Source: Platycnemis pennipes (Eukaryota > Arthropoda > Insecta > Odonata > Platycnemididae). From it: a stretch of DNA of 64,000 bases. Under the pieces are notes generated by a model. It saw only the letters and a program-made list of their open reading frames with translations. It was not told the origin of the DNA and ran no database searches. Shown here one piece after another: positions 33,151 through 42,870 of this stretch (position 1 is the first letter of the stretch; each line of letters starts with the position of its first letter). The stretch is taken from contig OW121857.1 of NCBI GenBank assembly GCA_933228895.1, positions 3,162,001-3,226,000 of the forward strand. The letters run 5' to 3'. A program made the position numbers and the translations under genes.

Positions 33151-34001
33151 ATGATTTGTTTCAGTTCTGATCACATCCCAGACAGCTTTGTTAGGGTTGC
33201 TAGTTGTCTGAATTTAATTGCTTTTTGCCATGATTTTACAATCTTTAACCAATAGTACGAAATACTCACTTGAAAGTGGCCAGCTACCGCTATTCAAGGG
33301 GAAGTTGAGATCAAATGCTTGTCTTCTTCAGCCATAGTGAATATATTGGAATGATTATGCAGTTCCTGTGCTTAGTTGTACAAGGATCAAATTTTAAATA
33401 AAAACCTCGAGACGGGCGTTGAATTAACTATGTTGTAGTTTTGTTGGATGCTCAATAGTGTATTTGCAAATATTAACGTAGAATTATTCCTACAAACGAC
33501 TGCTGGCATTTTTGGCAAGTGTGTAGCTTTGCTGTCATTTTCTTTTGGACGTTTTTTACTTTGAAGTTTCTCTGGAGTGGGTGGTAAGGCTTGTGCAAAG
33601 GGGCAGCGCTGCCCAGGTTTCGTGCTTTTGGGGCCGGTGTGCGTTAGAGGTAGCGAGATGTTCGCCCACAGTATATAAATGAGGCACATATATAATGTAT
33701 TAAAACTTGTAACTGCGTCTTGCACTGGAGGATGACTTCAGTCGCCACTCACTTCGGTAATTATCCAGGCTGCCTGGTAAATGCGATATTTTTCGGTGGG
33801 AGGACTCAGGTCTGATTGTCAAAACAATAATTTGTTGCATTATACGCGGTAAACCTTCAATACATGCCTTCAAACTTCAATCCCGTGATATTCATATTCG
33901 TGGTAGGGAGATGAGAGCATGAAAGACTGCCGCAGTTCGACAATGATTACGTTTTATGCTGAGCGGTCTTTTTAGTTACTCCACGGGAAGGCATCGCTTA
34001 G
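33151..34001. other. Unassigned interval
   Basis: No supported gene. A 112-codon minus frame at 33387-33725 has no recognised motif. Confidence 0.3.
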
Positions 34002-34011
34002 AGGAATGGTG

Positions 34012-34285
34012 CACTCACTCAGTGATTCAACCCAAAGGTTGGCCTTTGATTGGTGAGAGTAGAGCTCACCCCGTACTAATCCAATGAAATAGACACATGC
34101 AGGGTAGGGGGGCCAGTTCCTTTCCCTGGGCCACCTGCGATTTCCTACGAAGTTCTGAAACTCAGAAACCGAATCGCGAGGATTTTAGATGTGGGTGTCC
34201 AGAAAGGCTCTTGCCCGGGATTTGAACCCGGGACCCTCCGGTCAGTAGCTCAGTGCTACTACCCACTAGGCCACCACGACCCCCT
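34012..34285 (-). mobile_element. tRNA-derived SINE, family B
   Basis: The minus strand starts GGGGGTCGTGGTGGCCTAGT, with an A-box-like GGCCTAGTGGGTAG and a B-box-like GGGTTCAAATCCCGG, a tRNA-derived pol III promoter. About 190 bp of unrelated body follow. The flanks AGGAATGGTG (34002-34011) and AGGAATAGTG (34286-34295) match at 9 of 10 positions and are the probable target duplication. It differs in body sequence from the family-A SINEs. Confidence 0.7.
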
Positions 34286-34515
34286 AGGAATAGTGTAATG
34301 GTCATACTTAACTTTTCTTTGGTCATAATTTCACAAATAGATCGCTTCGGACCTAGACTGCTACAAAATATGACCCTGAAAATGACGTATGTCGGAACAA
34401 AACTAGGTCGATAACAATTAAGTTACGCGGAATTTTATGAGGCGTTATTTTTATTAATTATTATGAAGGTCCTTATTATTATTAATCCCTAAGGTTATTA
34501 TTAAACTATTTACGT

Positions 34516-34763
34516 GCTGCGCGGGCCCTGGCGCGCCACGCTGTGGACACGTAACTTGAAACGCTTCCGCAGCGCGGCGAGTGCGTTGATTCAGCGCGGT
34601 GAAAGTGCTTCATTAACGCTGCTGCAATGCATCTGTAGCGTGGCTGACATGGAAATATTGGAAATTTGAAGGTGTCGGGCATGCTGCAGCAGCGCGTCCG
34701 CAGCTGTTGCAGCGCTGCAACGTTGCACTGCTGCCGCGCGTCAGCAGCATTTTATGTTTACAG
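34516..34763. mobile_element. Fragment of the GCAGCGCTG foldback family
   Basis: A GC-rich block of degenerate GCAGCGCTG words (CTGCAGCAGCGCGTCCGCAG, TTGCAGCGCTGCAACGTTGC) ends TTTTATGTTTACAGGG. That matches the termini of the larger element at 35751 (CCCAGTAAACAAAATGCAG, inverted) and 43984 (…GTGTTTACTGGG). It is one arm, or a short member, of the same family. Confidence 0.55.
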
Positions 34764-35600
34764 GGACTTGCACAACTCGTGGCGAATACCCTTTAATAAA
34801 TAAGATACTGAGGACGCCTTGAATTCCTGGCAAAGAATTCACGGGAAACTAACGGGAAATAACTTCACTTCCACAAAAATATGGTGGTAGAATACTCAAT
34901 TAAAGAAAAACTTTGATTATACACCGAAAACATTAGTCAATTGTTCATCAAACTGTGCCAGAGAAAACGAAGAAGAGAGCTTCCAAAACAATCTGGCAAC
35001 TCAGCGGCGTGACGTCACTGCCAAGATATAATGCAGAGTATAGCAGCACTTTTCGGTCACTGTGTTCTGCTTTATTGCTATTGGTCCTAAGAGTTTGACA
35101 CGTTAATTGGGAAATTCTTATTTATCTCTTCTGGAGTTGAAATAATATCATTTATTTATATTCATGACGGTCATACTTCTTTTTATCCACAAAAGTGGAG
35201 GTAACCTGGAAAATGTTTTAAGAGCGCTAAATACCACGCGTCTATCGTTTAGTAAAGTTAATTATCACAATCGAATTAATGTCGGCCAGGAGCTGCACAT
35301 ATATGGCCGCTGAAAATTCCCGTGATAACTTTTACTTAGTCGTTGGGAAAAGCATTTGGTAGATAGGTCGTAGAGGAAGTTGGTCGATAAGTAAGATAGG
35401 ACTAGAGTGCAGATAGTTGGGTACGAGAAATATGAATAGTTAGGATATATATTAAGTAAATTGTTAGCAGCCATTGTTTGCAATATTTTTTTCAATTTTG
35501 GTGTAGCTGCACCGATGCAAAGTATCTTGAGTGCTTCTTTTGTATCAACTGGCTACATGTATACAGGTCATCTGTAGAAGTGCATGCTCTAGTCAACTTT
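34764..35600. other. Unassigned interval
   Basis: No gene recognised. AT-rich non-coding DNA. Confidence 0.3.
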
Positions 35601-35607
35601 TTGTGTT

Positions 35608-35730
35608 CGGCTCGTGAACGCTTACGTTCGCTCAGTTTCCGGTTCATGACTCCTTCCGTCCGCTATGTTTCCGGTTCGTAAATGCTTCTGTCTGCTTCGT
35701 TTGTACGCTTCCCTGTCTCATTTTACGTTT
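35608..35730. repeat. About 31-bp imperfect tandem repeats beside the foldback element
   Basis: GGCTCGTGAACGCTTACGTT, CCGGTTCATGACTCCTTCCG and CCGGTTCGTAAATGCTTCTG mark three units. A similar phrase, CGGTTCGTATACGCTTCCCT, lies on the other side of the foldback element (about 44048). The element seems to sit inside this repeat, or carries it at its edge. Confidence 0.4.
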
Positions 35731-36404
35731 ATTTCCCTTCGGAAACTGTTCCCAGTAAACAAAATGCAGCAGATACGCTGCGCGGCAGCTGCCGCAAAGG
35801 TGCTGCTGCAGCGCGTCTAGCACTCCTAAACTTCCCTTTTTTGAATATCGGATGCGCTGCAAACGGGTGTCAGCACGCTGCATACGGGTGTCAGCAGCGC
35901 TGCAGAAGCCACGTCAGGAGCGCTGCACAACTGTGTCACGATCGCTTGAAACGCATGTCAGAATCGCTGAAAATGCATGCATGATGCGCCACTAGTTGAC
36001 GTCAAAAGCACTACAAAAGTATGTCAGGGACATTAACAATGTTTGAATGTTTGAGAACATAGGGTTGCAGTAAATGACTATTGATTAGTAATAACAAACA
36101 AATTTCCATAAGTGAGCATTATAATATACATATGACATCTGAAATTGCCTTCGATTCAAGTCACAAGCATATAGCTACATGAGCGTAAACGTATTTGATG
36201 ACATGATACAAATCGTGTATTTGACTGGTTATCCTCCGAACCCTCTGAATCACATTATGACGTCGTAAAGACATCTGATGCATCGATGTCATCCGCCAAA
36301 TCAATATCACCTTCTCCCGTAGTAACATTTATGGAACTCTCAACTTCAGAATTTAATTCATGGCCAACCCACTGATTCTCTAATGACTAAGAATTCTCAT
36401 GGTT

Positions 36405-36408
36405 ATCG
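36405..36408. repeat. Target-site duplication ATCG (left)
   Basis: Matches 43389-43392 and flanks the gypsy element exactly; 4 bp is typical of Ty3/gypsy integrases. Confidence 0.85.
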
Positions 36409-36926
36409 TGTAGTGATTGACACTAATGTAGACGGAGGGAGACTCGAGCGGTTGCGTCTCCCGTTTAGGGCATAGGGCACCAAAGAATAAAAATTCACGC
36501 GAAGTGATAACAGAGAGTTTAATGTTCTGAAAGATAGTGGATAATTTTACAAGTGACGGCGACGGGCAGAATCGTCCCGTGCGCTCGTCTCTGACAACCA
36601 ACTTATAATCCCCCGATCCTAGAGAGGATCGGCATATTTATACCGTATTACGTCGTCCGGGCATTTGCAGGTCAACGCTTCCAAGCTCGGAGGGAGGGGG
36701 TATGTCCAAACGGCACGGAGAGTGTCGAGGGGACTCTAGCCTCTGGCGATAACGGCGGCGAGACAATTAGTAAATACCAAACCTCGCACTTAGGGAGATT
36801 ATCTTGGGAAATATTTGGGTTCCCCCCCCCGTCTGGACTAGGAATTGTCGACCACGGAATGTCCGGACGCCGTTAACCATTTATAAACTTTATTTCCGTA
36901 CTCTTATACCGTACACTTTCATTACA
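36409..36926 (-). repeat. gypsy 3' LTR (518 bp)
   Basis: Reads identical to the 5' LTR, including the nine-C run. It is preceded on the minus strand by the purine run GGGGGGAGA. Confidence 0.92.
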
Positions 36927-36937
36927 TCTCCCCCCAT
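36927..36937 (-). promoter_or_regulatory. gypsy polypurine tract
   Basis: On minus, ATGGGGGGAGA immediately precedes the 3' LTR, the expected plus-strand DNA primer site. Confidence 0.75.
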
Positions 36938-36985
36938 AGGAAAGAGAAAGGACCTTCTTCTGGATTTGGTACTTTCTCTTGCAAC

Positions 36986-38554
36986 TCAGCGCCTTCCACC
37001 CGCTGGTTCAGAAGCGGCTCGTCTCGAGGTTTTCGGGGATGGTCGAACTGCCGTGGAAGTTAACTCAATCTCCTCTTCGAGATGGGACAACCGGTCACTT
37101 GACGTTTTTACCTTAGTTACAATCTTTGGTCTGAAAATAATGGCTTTACATGGATTGCAATCGTCTACTGGGTTGAACATTCTTGGAAAACACCTCGCAC
37201 AACATTTACAACAATAACATAATACAATCACACCAATTATTATTAGACCCACTATGGTCATTGCAGAAAATTGAAATACCCTAGTGGAATGAGTTTGCTT
37301 CCATTCTTGCTCAGAAATTAAACGTTCCACTTCCTCCACCTTATGACTGGCGTATTTTAAATCGTCCACATTACTGATCACATTTCTAATGGTGGAGTCC
37401 ATTTGGAGCTGTTGTATTTTCATTCGTACACTTTCACTTTCACAACATTCATATATAAGATCCAGAGGCGGAATCACATCTCTATTGGTTACATTGGTAT
37501 TCGCAATTATCTGACTTTGAATCATTATCTTAGTAGTATACCCCTTACAATTATTTTTAAATATTAATTTCCCAGATCCTTCTAAAGTAACATCGACTGC
37601 CTCCCGTTCCCTACAAATTATGGTAAAACTCTCAGCCTTAGGGGCCACAAACAACCACTCATTGTTGTCCAATTGAGTCCACAATGTCTCATTTATTCTC
37701 ACAAGTCTTTGGGAGCAGTCAGAGGGAATACTTTTGACTTGTTGCAACATTCGTGCTTCACACTCTTCTTTAAAATGGGTGGACTGAACCACAAATTCCT
37801 GCTTGCATACTCTCCAATAATTGGTTACCTTTTTACATTTATCAAATTCATGATTATCTAGTTTACAATAATGCTGTTTAGTAATATCCATTAATAAATA
37901 AGGCTTTTCAGGTTGAACATAAATACACTTCAAGTCCATTACCACTGGAAAAGGAATTACTTTATACACATTGAATTTCGTATGTTCGGTTAAGGGTATT
38001 TTAATAGCATAGGCCAACACATTGTCACTGATGAACACATCAAGGATGATTAGTCTAAGTAGCACACTTGCGTAGGTCGCACTCAGAGGAAAAGGTAAGG
38101 AAAGGTCCTTGGGAATGTCTTCTCCACCTGACTTCATTATTTCCATGATCTTGGCTGGAGTAATTATGTGCGGTTCAAGGATACCCTTCTGTGCATTTAC
38201 GATGGCCCTTAGAATCACTTCGTAATTCCTCCTTGTTTCATCGATCACTCTATTGAGCTGTATCAAGTGCCTATTCACAGTTATCATAAGAGAAGATATG
38301 CTAAATTTTCTACGAATTTCCCCTTCATCTTTAGTGATGTGATCTCCTATTAATCTTTCTACCTTGCGAAAATTGTCATCTAGTTCCTTTAAATTTACAT
38401 AACTGACTATTTTCCATTCAGTATAATACAACTGCGTTTCTCCCATGTATTCATAATATAATCCCGGTGAGTTTTTAATGTTAATTATTTCATAGTCATT
38501 CCCTAATACCACAGTGAATATCCATACAGTTGCTAGCAGATAGGTCCACGCCAT
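36986..38554 (-). CDS. env: F-type envelope glycoprotein of the gypsy element, apparently shortened
   Basis: The first ATG is at 38554; two more upstream codons are open but start at GTG. The 522-residue product has an N-terminal signal peptide (about 1-18, WTYLLATVWIFTVVLG), an ectodomain with Cys pairs and two N-glycosylation sites (NETL near 288, NVT near 353), a membrane span near 430-447 (IVGLIIIGVIVLCYC) and a Cys-rich, then polar cytoplasmic tail. The N-terminus (GLYYEYMGETQLYYTEWKIV) and the C-terminal half resemble the baculovirus-F/insect errantivirus Env family. Such proteins normally have a furin-type cleavage site followed by a Gly-rich hydrophobic fusion peptide after the first roughly 70-150 residues. 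Here the sequence passes from KVERLIGDHI straight to a charged DEGEIRRKF and a heptad-like region, and neither element is visible. An in-frame deletion is likely. Expression is probably from a spliced mRNA. Confidence 0.8.
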   Translation of the reverse strand: MAWTYLLATVWIFTVVLGNDYEIINIKNSPGLYYEYMGETQLYYTEWKIVSYVNLKELDDNFRKVERLIGDHITKDEGEIRRKFSISSLMITVNRHLIQLNRVIDETRRNYEVILRAIVNAQKGILEPHIITPAKIMEIMKSGGEDIPKDLSLPFPLSATYASVLLRLIILDVFISDNVLAYAIKIPLTEHTKFNVYKVIPFPVVMDLKCIYVQPEKPYLLMDITKQHYCKLDNHEFDKCKKVTNYWRVCKQEFVVQSTHFKEECEARMLQQVKSIPSDCSQRLVRINETLWTQLDNNEWLFVAPKAESFTIICREREAVDVTLEGSGKLIFKNNCKGYTTKIMIQSQIIANTNVTNRDVIPPLDLIYECCESESVRMKIQQLQMDSTIRNVISNVDDLKYASHKVEEVERLISEQEWKQTHSTRVFQFSAMTIVGLIIIGVIVLCYCCKCCARCFPRMFNPVDDCNPCKAIIFRPKIVTKVKTSSDRLSHLEEEIELTSTAVRPSPKTSRRAASEPAGGRR

Positions 38555-38567
38555 GCCCACCGTATCT

Positions 38568-38592
38568 CTGAAAGATAAATTTAAAAGAATAA
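38568..38592 (-). promoter_or_regulatory. Candidate splice acceptor before env (TTTATCTTTCAG)
   Basis: On minus, the pyrimidine-rich TTATTCTTTTAAATTTATCT followed by TTCAG ends at 38568. The next exon would begin at 38567, 13 nt before the env ATG (38554). With the donor at 42594 this gives a simple spliced env mRNA that removes gag-pol. Confidence 0.6.
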
Positions 38593-41500
38593 CTTCAACC
38601 TGTTAGCATGAACCTTTACAAGTTTTCTTTTTCGGCTTATAACCACCTTAACCCCTTCTACACTTTCTACTACATATGGTCCTATCCATTGAGCCGATAG
38701 TTTCTTCGATCTACCCCTCCTAACAGATTCATCGAACAAGAGAACTTTATCACCTGTTTTAAACAATTCTACCTTGATCTTTTTATCATAGTGAATCTTA
38801 TTTTTCTCCTTTGCTCCGAGAAGATTCTCTCTCGCTTTCTGGTAGGAAGATTGTAGTCTGCTCTTCATTTCCGCTACGTAGTCTTCATACGTGTATTGGG
38901 TTGTCGGTGTCCTTATGTTTAGCTGACTGGGTAGATTGGCTTGCCGTCCAAACATCAACTCGACGGGAGTGAATCTTGTCGCCGTGTGCGGCGTGGTGTT
39001 GTACACAAAGGTGGCGTACGGAATCCACTCATCCCAGTTGCTTTGATCTTCAGCGATGAAATGTCGCAAATACTCCGTGAGCGTCTTATGGGTCCTTTCT
39101 AAACTACCATTGCTCTGCGGCCGGAAGGCCGTAGTTTGGATTTTTCTTATTCTCAGTAGGCGGCACACTCTTTTAAACAATTCACTCAGAAAATTTGCGC
39201 CTTGGTCCGTCAATACCACCTGGGGAATTCCAAATTTTAATACAACGTTTTCCACGAATACTTTAGCTATCGTACCCGCATCCTGCTTTTCGATCGGGAA
39301 GGCCAATGTATACTTCGAGAGCTCGTCTTGGAAGGTGAGTAAATACCTGTTGCCCTTCTGAGTTACAGGATATGGACCGCAGACGTCGAGGGCGCACTTC
39401 TCCATGACGGTCTCTGGCGTGCTCGTTATCTCCATTGGCATCTTCGTTTTCCTGTCACTTCCTTTATTCATCTGGCAAGTCTCACACTTCTTTATGTAGT
39501 ACTTTAAATCTTCCTTCATATTTGGCCAATCAAAATAGGCCTTCATCCTCTCGTACGTTCTCGTTACTCCTTGGTGACCTCCTAGGGGTGAGTCATGGAA
39601 TTCCTTGAAAATTTCCTTCTTCTTTTCTTCGCTGAGGCTCTCTCTCCGCCCCACGGATGTTCTTTCTTCCCCCTCTTCTTCCTTTTCATTTTGTCTACGG
39701 GTCTCCGCTTCCCATTCCCTTAGTTCATCTTCAACGTCTTCTCTGTCCTCGTCCTTTTCTTTCTCTTCCTTCTTGCCTTCTTCTATATCCTTTACTTCCT
39801 TTCTCCGTGCCCTGAGTCGATGGATGCGACTGAGAGCATCGGCGTTTGAGTTCTGCGTTCCTTTCTTGTAGACGACGTGATAATCGTACTCTTCTAATTT
39901 GAGTCTCCATCGCATGAGTCTCGAACTGGGGTCCTTTAGGTTGAATATCCATACTAAAGGTTTGTGGTCTGTGACTATCGTAAACTTCCTGCCGAAAATA
40001 TAGGGGCGGAAGTACTTTGTCCCCCACACAATCCCTAACAGCTCTTTTTCAACGGTCGAGTAGTTTTTCTCGGCCTTGTTGAGAGTCCTGCTGGCGTAGG
40101 CGATCGGCTTATCTCTTCCGATTGCGCCTTGCGATAGCACGCATCCAAGGGCGTCGTTGCTGGCATCTGTGGTGAGGATGAATTCCTTCGAAAAATCGGG
40201 ATACTGGAGGACCGGTTCATTAGTCAGCAACTCTTTTAATTTATCAAAACTTTCCTGCTGATCCTCGTCCCACTCATACGGCGTCCCTTTCTTCAACAGC
40301 GCGTGCAATGGCTTTGCTATCCCGCTAAACTCCGGTATGAACCTTCTATAATACCCGGCCAGGCCAAGAAACCCTTTCAGCTGCTTTGTGGTCTTAGGCT
40401 CCGGGAATTCCTGCACCTTCCTCACCTTCTCTTGATCAGGGCGCACGCCATCTTCTGATATTACATGACCTAAATAAGTGACCTCCTTTCTCAGAAATTC
40501 GCACTTATCAGGATGTAATTTTAACTCGTGGACTCTCAGTCTCTGCAGCACACTTCTCCTTTTTCTTACGCCGGAGGCGTCCATCTTCTTGGGAATCACC
40601 AATATCGGAGAATTCCATGCACTCTTGCTTTCTTCAATTATGCCTTCTCGCAGCATCTTCTGCATTTGATTCTCAACTTCATCCTTAAGAGCCTCAGGAA
40701 TCCGGTAGGGTTTACTCCTGATAGCTTGGGCGGGCCCTAGGCTTGGAGTGGGAATTGCATGCTCCACCGCCCTCGTGCATGAGAGAGAATCTCCAGGAAG
40801 GTAGAAGACCTCACTATATTCTTTCAAAGTCCCTACCAGTTCTCTTTTCTCTTCGGCATTCAAATGGTTTAACCTAAGAAGAGAGGTAATCTTTTCCCTT
40901 CTATTTAGTGCTCTTTCCACCTTTTTCACTTCTGGAAAATTTACATCTTCCTCCTCCTCTACTCTTGCTAACGAGACCACTGGGGTCGGAATATCCGTTT
41001 CCACTTCAGTGATATTCACTATGCTCGTAATGCACTCTCCATTTTTACTCAGGGTGAGAGATTCCGCCAAATAAATTCCAGGGGATACCTCTCGCTTTTC
41101 AATTATTCCTTCTCCCTCGTTTTCCGCAGCACATTTTATTATCACCTCACTCCGCGGGGGTAACCGCAGACTACTCAATCGTGCTCTCGAGTCACCTTCC
41201 TCCTTGTGCCTATCAAACGCTAGTTCTGCGTTACCCATTTTAACCTTTCTTTGAGAATAGTTGATTTGAGCCCCCATGGCTCTGAAGAAATCATTGCCCA
41301 ATATGCCATCACAATTTATTGCCAAACTGTCATCTACCAAGTGAAAGGAATGATCTTTCATTTTATCACGAGTCATTAATTTCATCTTAAGGCATCCCAT
41401 AGTCTCAAAACTTTTATCAGTAACTCCTTTGAGAGTCATCTTGTTATCTGTGTAATACTTGGTTCCTCTTTTCAGTGCGGATGCCTTTACTAGACTTACG

Positions 41501-42537
41501 TCCGCTCCCGTGTCAATCAAGAGCGTAATCCGACCCTTTTTGCTCTCTAACACTTCAAAAGTTAAGGTGTTCGCCTTCTTTTCTCCAACGGGATTCACTC
41601 CTCGTATCTCCGCTGTGTTATTTCGAGGACCCGTGCCTCGTTCATCCCATTTGTTCCCTCTATCGGAACCTGAATTTTCTTTTGTCCTCCTCGGGACCCT
41701 ACAATCTTTTGCTAAATGACCCATTCGGTTGCAATTATAGCATTTTATTCCCATCTTACAATCTTTAGCTAAATGTCCCATACGGTCACAGCTAAAACAT
41801 TTCATTTCTTTCAAAGCTCTCACTTGTTTACTTACTTCTCGTTTAACCCTTAAATAGCAATTACTCGCCTTGTGCCCTGGTTTCCCACAATTCTCGCAAT
41901 TAGGAATGCTTTTGAACATATTCTTCTTTCTTTCAACTCCTGAAAGGATTGCGCTTTCTTCTTCTAAAGCTACTTCAACTGCCTCAGGTAAGAGAATTCC
42001 GTCTCCCTTACTTCTTACTATGGTCTGAACTCGTTCATTTTCAAGACCCTGAATGAAACAAGCCTTGGCCAAGTAATTGACGAGCGAAAGTGCTCCGGCC
42101 AAATTTCGGCTTCCCACAACTTTAGCACTAGCATTCCGCAAATTAGTTTGCATTTCGTCGATTCTACTAGCCCAGCTAGCGATGCCTTCATGTAATTGCT
42201 GCCTCGCCCCGAACATCGTGCAAGCATAGTAATCGAGGGTCCTGCGAGTGGCGTAATTCTCTTCTAATATGCCCCTCACTTGTTCCCACGTATTGGTTTC
42301 GTCTCTCACCATAAGTTTGGAGCGAGCATCTCCAGTAATTTTCGCCTTAACAAATTTCAATAACTTCTCGTAATCTATTGGGTTAACCAATTCAAAGGCC
42401 ACATCTACGTTTTCAATAAACTCTCTTAATTTCTTTTTGTCGCCATCAAAAGGCTGCGCAATCAATTTCATTGCCTCCATTATACTGCAATAACTCTCCT
42501 GACTTGCGCTGACATTACTCTCGTTTGGAGGGGCCAT
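38581..42537 (-). CDS. gag-pol: gypsy Gag-Pol polyprotein with in-frame RT deletion
   Basis: A single open frame of 1318 codons starts at the ATG at 42537-42535 (the frame is open 20 codons further, but only to a GTG). Domains by residue: Gag, about 20-210; three CCHC knuckles at 214-227, 247-260 and 266-279; protease LLIDTGAD at 339-346; RT N-terminus with WNSPILVIPKK at 641-651; RT thumb LKLHPDKCEFL at 672-682; RNase H (TTDAS 789-793, VTDHKP 855-860, NADALSR 898-904); an acidic/basic linker 910-975; integrase HHCC (H981, H988, C1018, C1021), catalytic D1051, D1111 and E1147 (D35E spacing), and a GPY module WIGPYVV at 1284-1290. Between residues about 656 and 660 the RT fingers/palm, including the YxDD active site, are gone (roughly 100-130 residues judging from family size). 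The frame stays open. Without RT the protein cannot copy its RNA; Gag, protease, RNase H and integrase look intact. Confidence 0.9.
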   Translation of the reverse strand: MAPPNESNVSASQESYCSIMEAMKLIAQPFDGDKKKLREFIENVDVAFELVNPIDYEKLLKFVKAKITGDARSKLMVRDETNTWEQVRGILEENYATRRTLDYYACTMFGARQQLHEGIASWASRIDEMQTNLRNASAKVVGSRNLAGALSLVNYLAKACFIQGLENERVQTIVRSKGDGILLPEAVEVALEEESAILSGVERKKNMFKSIPNCENCGKPGHKASNCYLRVKREVSKQVRALKEMKCFSCDRMGHLAKDCKMGIKCYNCNRMGHLAKDCRVPRRTKENSGSDRGNKWDERGTGPRNNTAEIRGVNPVGEKKANTLTFEVLESKKGRITLLIDTGADVSLVKASALKRGTKYYTDNKMTLKGVTDKSFETMGCLKMKLMTRDKMKDHSFHLVDDSLAINCDGILGNDFFRAMGAQINYSQRKVKMGNAELAFDRHKEEGDSRARLSSLRLPPRSEVIIKCAAENEGEGIIEKREVSPGIYLAESLTLSKNGECITSIVNITEVETDIPTPVVSLARVEEEEDVNFPEVKKVERALNRREKITSLLRLNHLNAEEKRELVGTLKEYSEVFYLPGDSLSCTRAVEHAIPTPSLGPAQAIRSKPYRIPEALKDEVENQMQKMLREGIIEESKSAWNSPILVIPKKMDASGVRKRRSVLQRLRVHELKLHPDKCEFLRKEVTYLGHVISEDGVRPDQEKVRKVQEFPEPKTTKQLKGFLGLAGYYRRFIPEFSGIAKPLHALLKKGTPYEWDEDQQESFDKLKELLTNEPVLQYPDFSKEFILTTDASNDALGCVLSQGAIGRDKPIAYASRTLNKAEKNYSTVEKELLGIVWGTKYFRPYIFGRKFTIVTDHKPLVWIFNLKDPSSRLMRWRLKLEEYDYHVVYKKGTQNSNADALSRIHRLRARRKEVKDIEEGKKEEKEKDEDREDVEDELREWEAETRRQNEKEEEGEERTSVGRRESLSEEKKKEIFKEFHDSPLGGHQGVTRTYERMKAYFDWPNMKEDLKYYIKKCETCQMNKGSDRKTKMPMEITSTPETVMEKCALDVCGPYPVTQKGNRYLLTFQDELSKYTLAFPIEKQDAGTIAKVFVENVVLKFGIPQVVLTDQGANFLSELFKRVCRLLRIRKIQTTAFRPQSNGSLERTHKTLTEYLRHFIAEDQSNWDEWIPYATFVYNTTPHTATRFTPVELMFGRQANLPSQLNIRTPTTQYTYEDYVAEMKSRLQSSYQKARENLLGAKEKNKIHYDKKIKVELFKTGDKVLLFDESVRRGRSKKLSAQWIGPYVVESVEGVKVVISRKRKLVKVHANRLKLFF

Positions 42538-42588
42538 CGTTACGAATACTGCACAATCAGTGGGAAGGAAGAAAGGAATTTGAGTGCG

Positions 42589-42594
42589 ACTTAC
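42589..42594 (-). promoter_or_regulatory. Candidate splice donor upstream of gag (GTAAGT)
   Basis: On minus, AAGTG|GTAAGT at 42594-42589 matches the consensus 5' splice site. It lies 52 nt upstream of the gag ATG, where a subgenomic env transcript would leave the genomic RNA. Confidence 0.6.
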
Positions 42595-42841
42595 CACTTA
42601 ATCTTCTTTCCCTCTCGAAGATTATCTTCTTTCTCTTATCTTCCGGCGCCGCGCTGTCTCGTTCCACTGCTGTGTCGTACCGCTTACTCTGGGTCGGACT
42701 GCAAGGCAGCGGCTCCTTCCGCTGGGGGTTCCGCTTGCGTCCTCTCTGTTTGGCTCCTCCACGCTGCTCCTTTATCGCCTTCTTTCGGTACTCGTTCTCT
42801 GCCCCGGTCTGCCGGTACTAAATCTACTTCGCTATGCCCAA

Positions 42842-42858
42842 CCCCACACCTGACACCA
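42842..42858 (-). promoter_or_regulatory. gypsy primer-binding site (tRNA-Leu-like)
   Basis: On minus, TGGTGTCAGGTGTGGGG begins 12 nt after the 5' LTR. TGG is complementary to the CCA end of a tRNA, and TGGTGTCAG is the usual complement of leucine tRNA 3' ends. The exact tRNA is inference. Confidence 0.6.
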
Positions 42859-42870
42859 AAAAACGTCCTA

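Noticed and set aside
34200..34285. Possible tRNA gene
   Set aside because: Same reasoning: a tRNA-like head fused to a SINE body with a target duplication.
38555..38560. Env start at 38560
   Set aside because: That codon is GTG; the ATG at 38554 begins directly with the signal peptide.
39056..42227. Several 60-100-codon frames opposite or within gag-pol
   Set aside because: Shadows of the large gag-pol frame.
42538..42597. Upstream extension of gag-pol to 42597
   Set aside because: The frame is open but begins at GTG (plus CAC at 42595-42597). The donor-like GTAAGT overlaps it, and the ATG at 42537 is the natural start.
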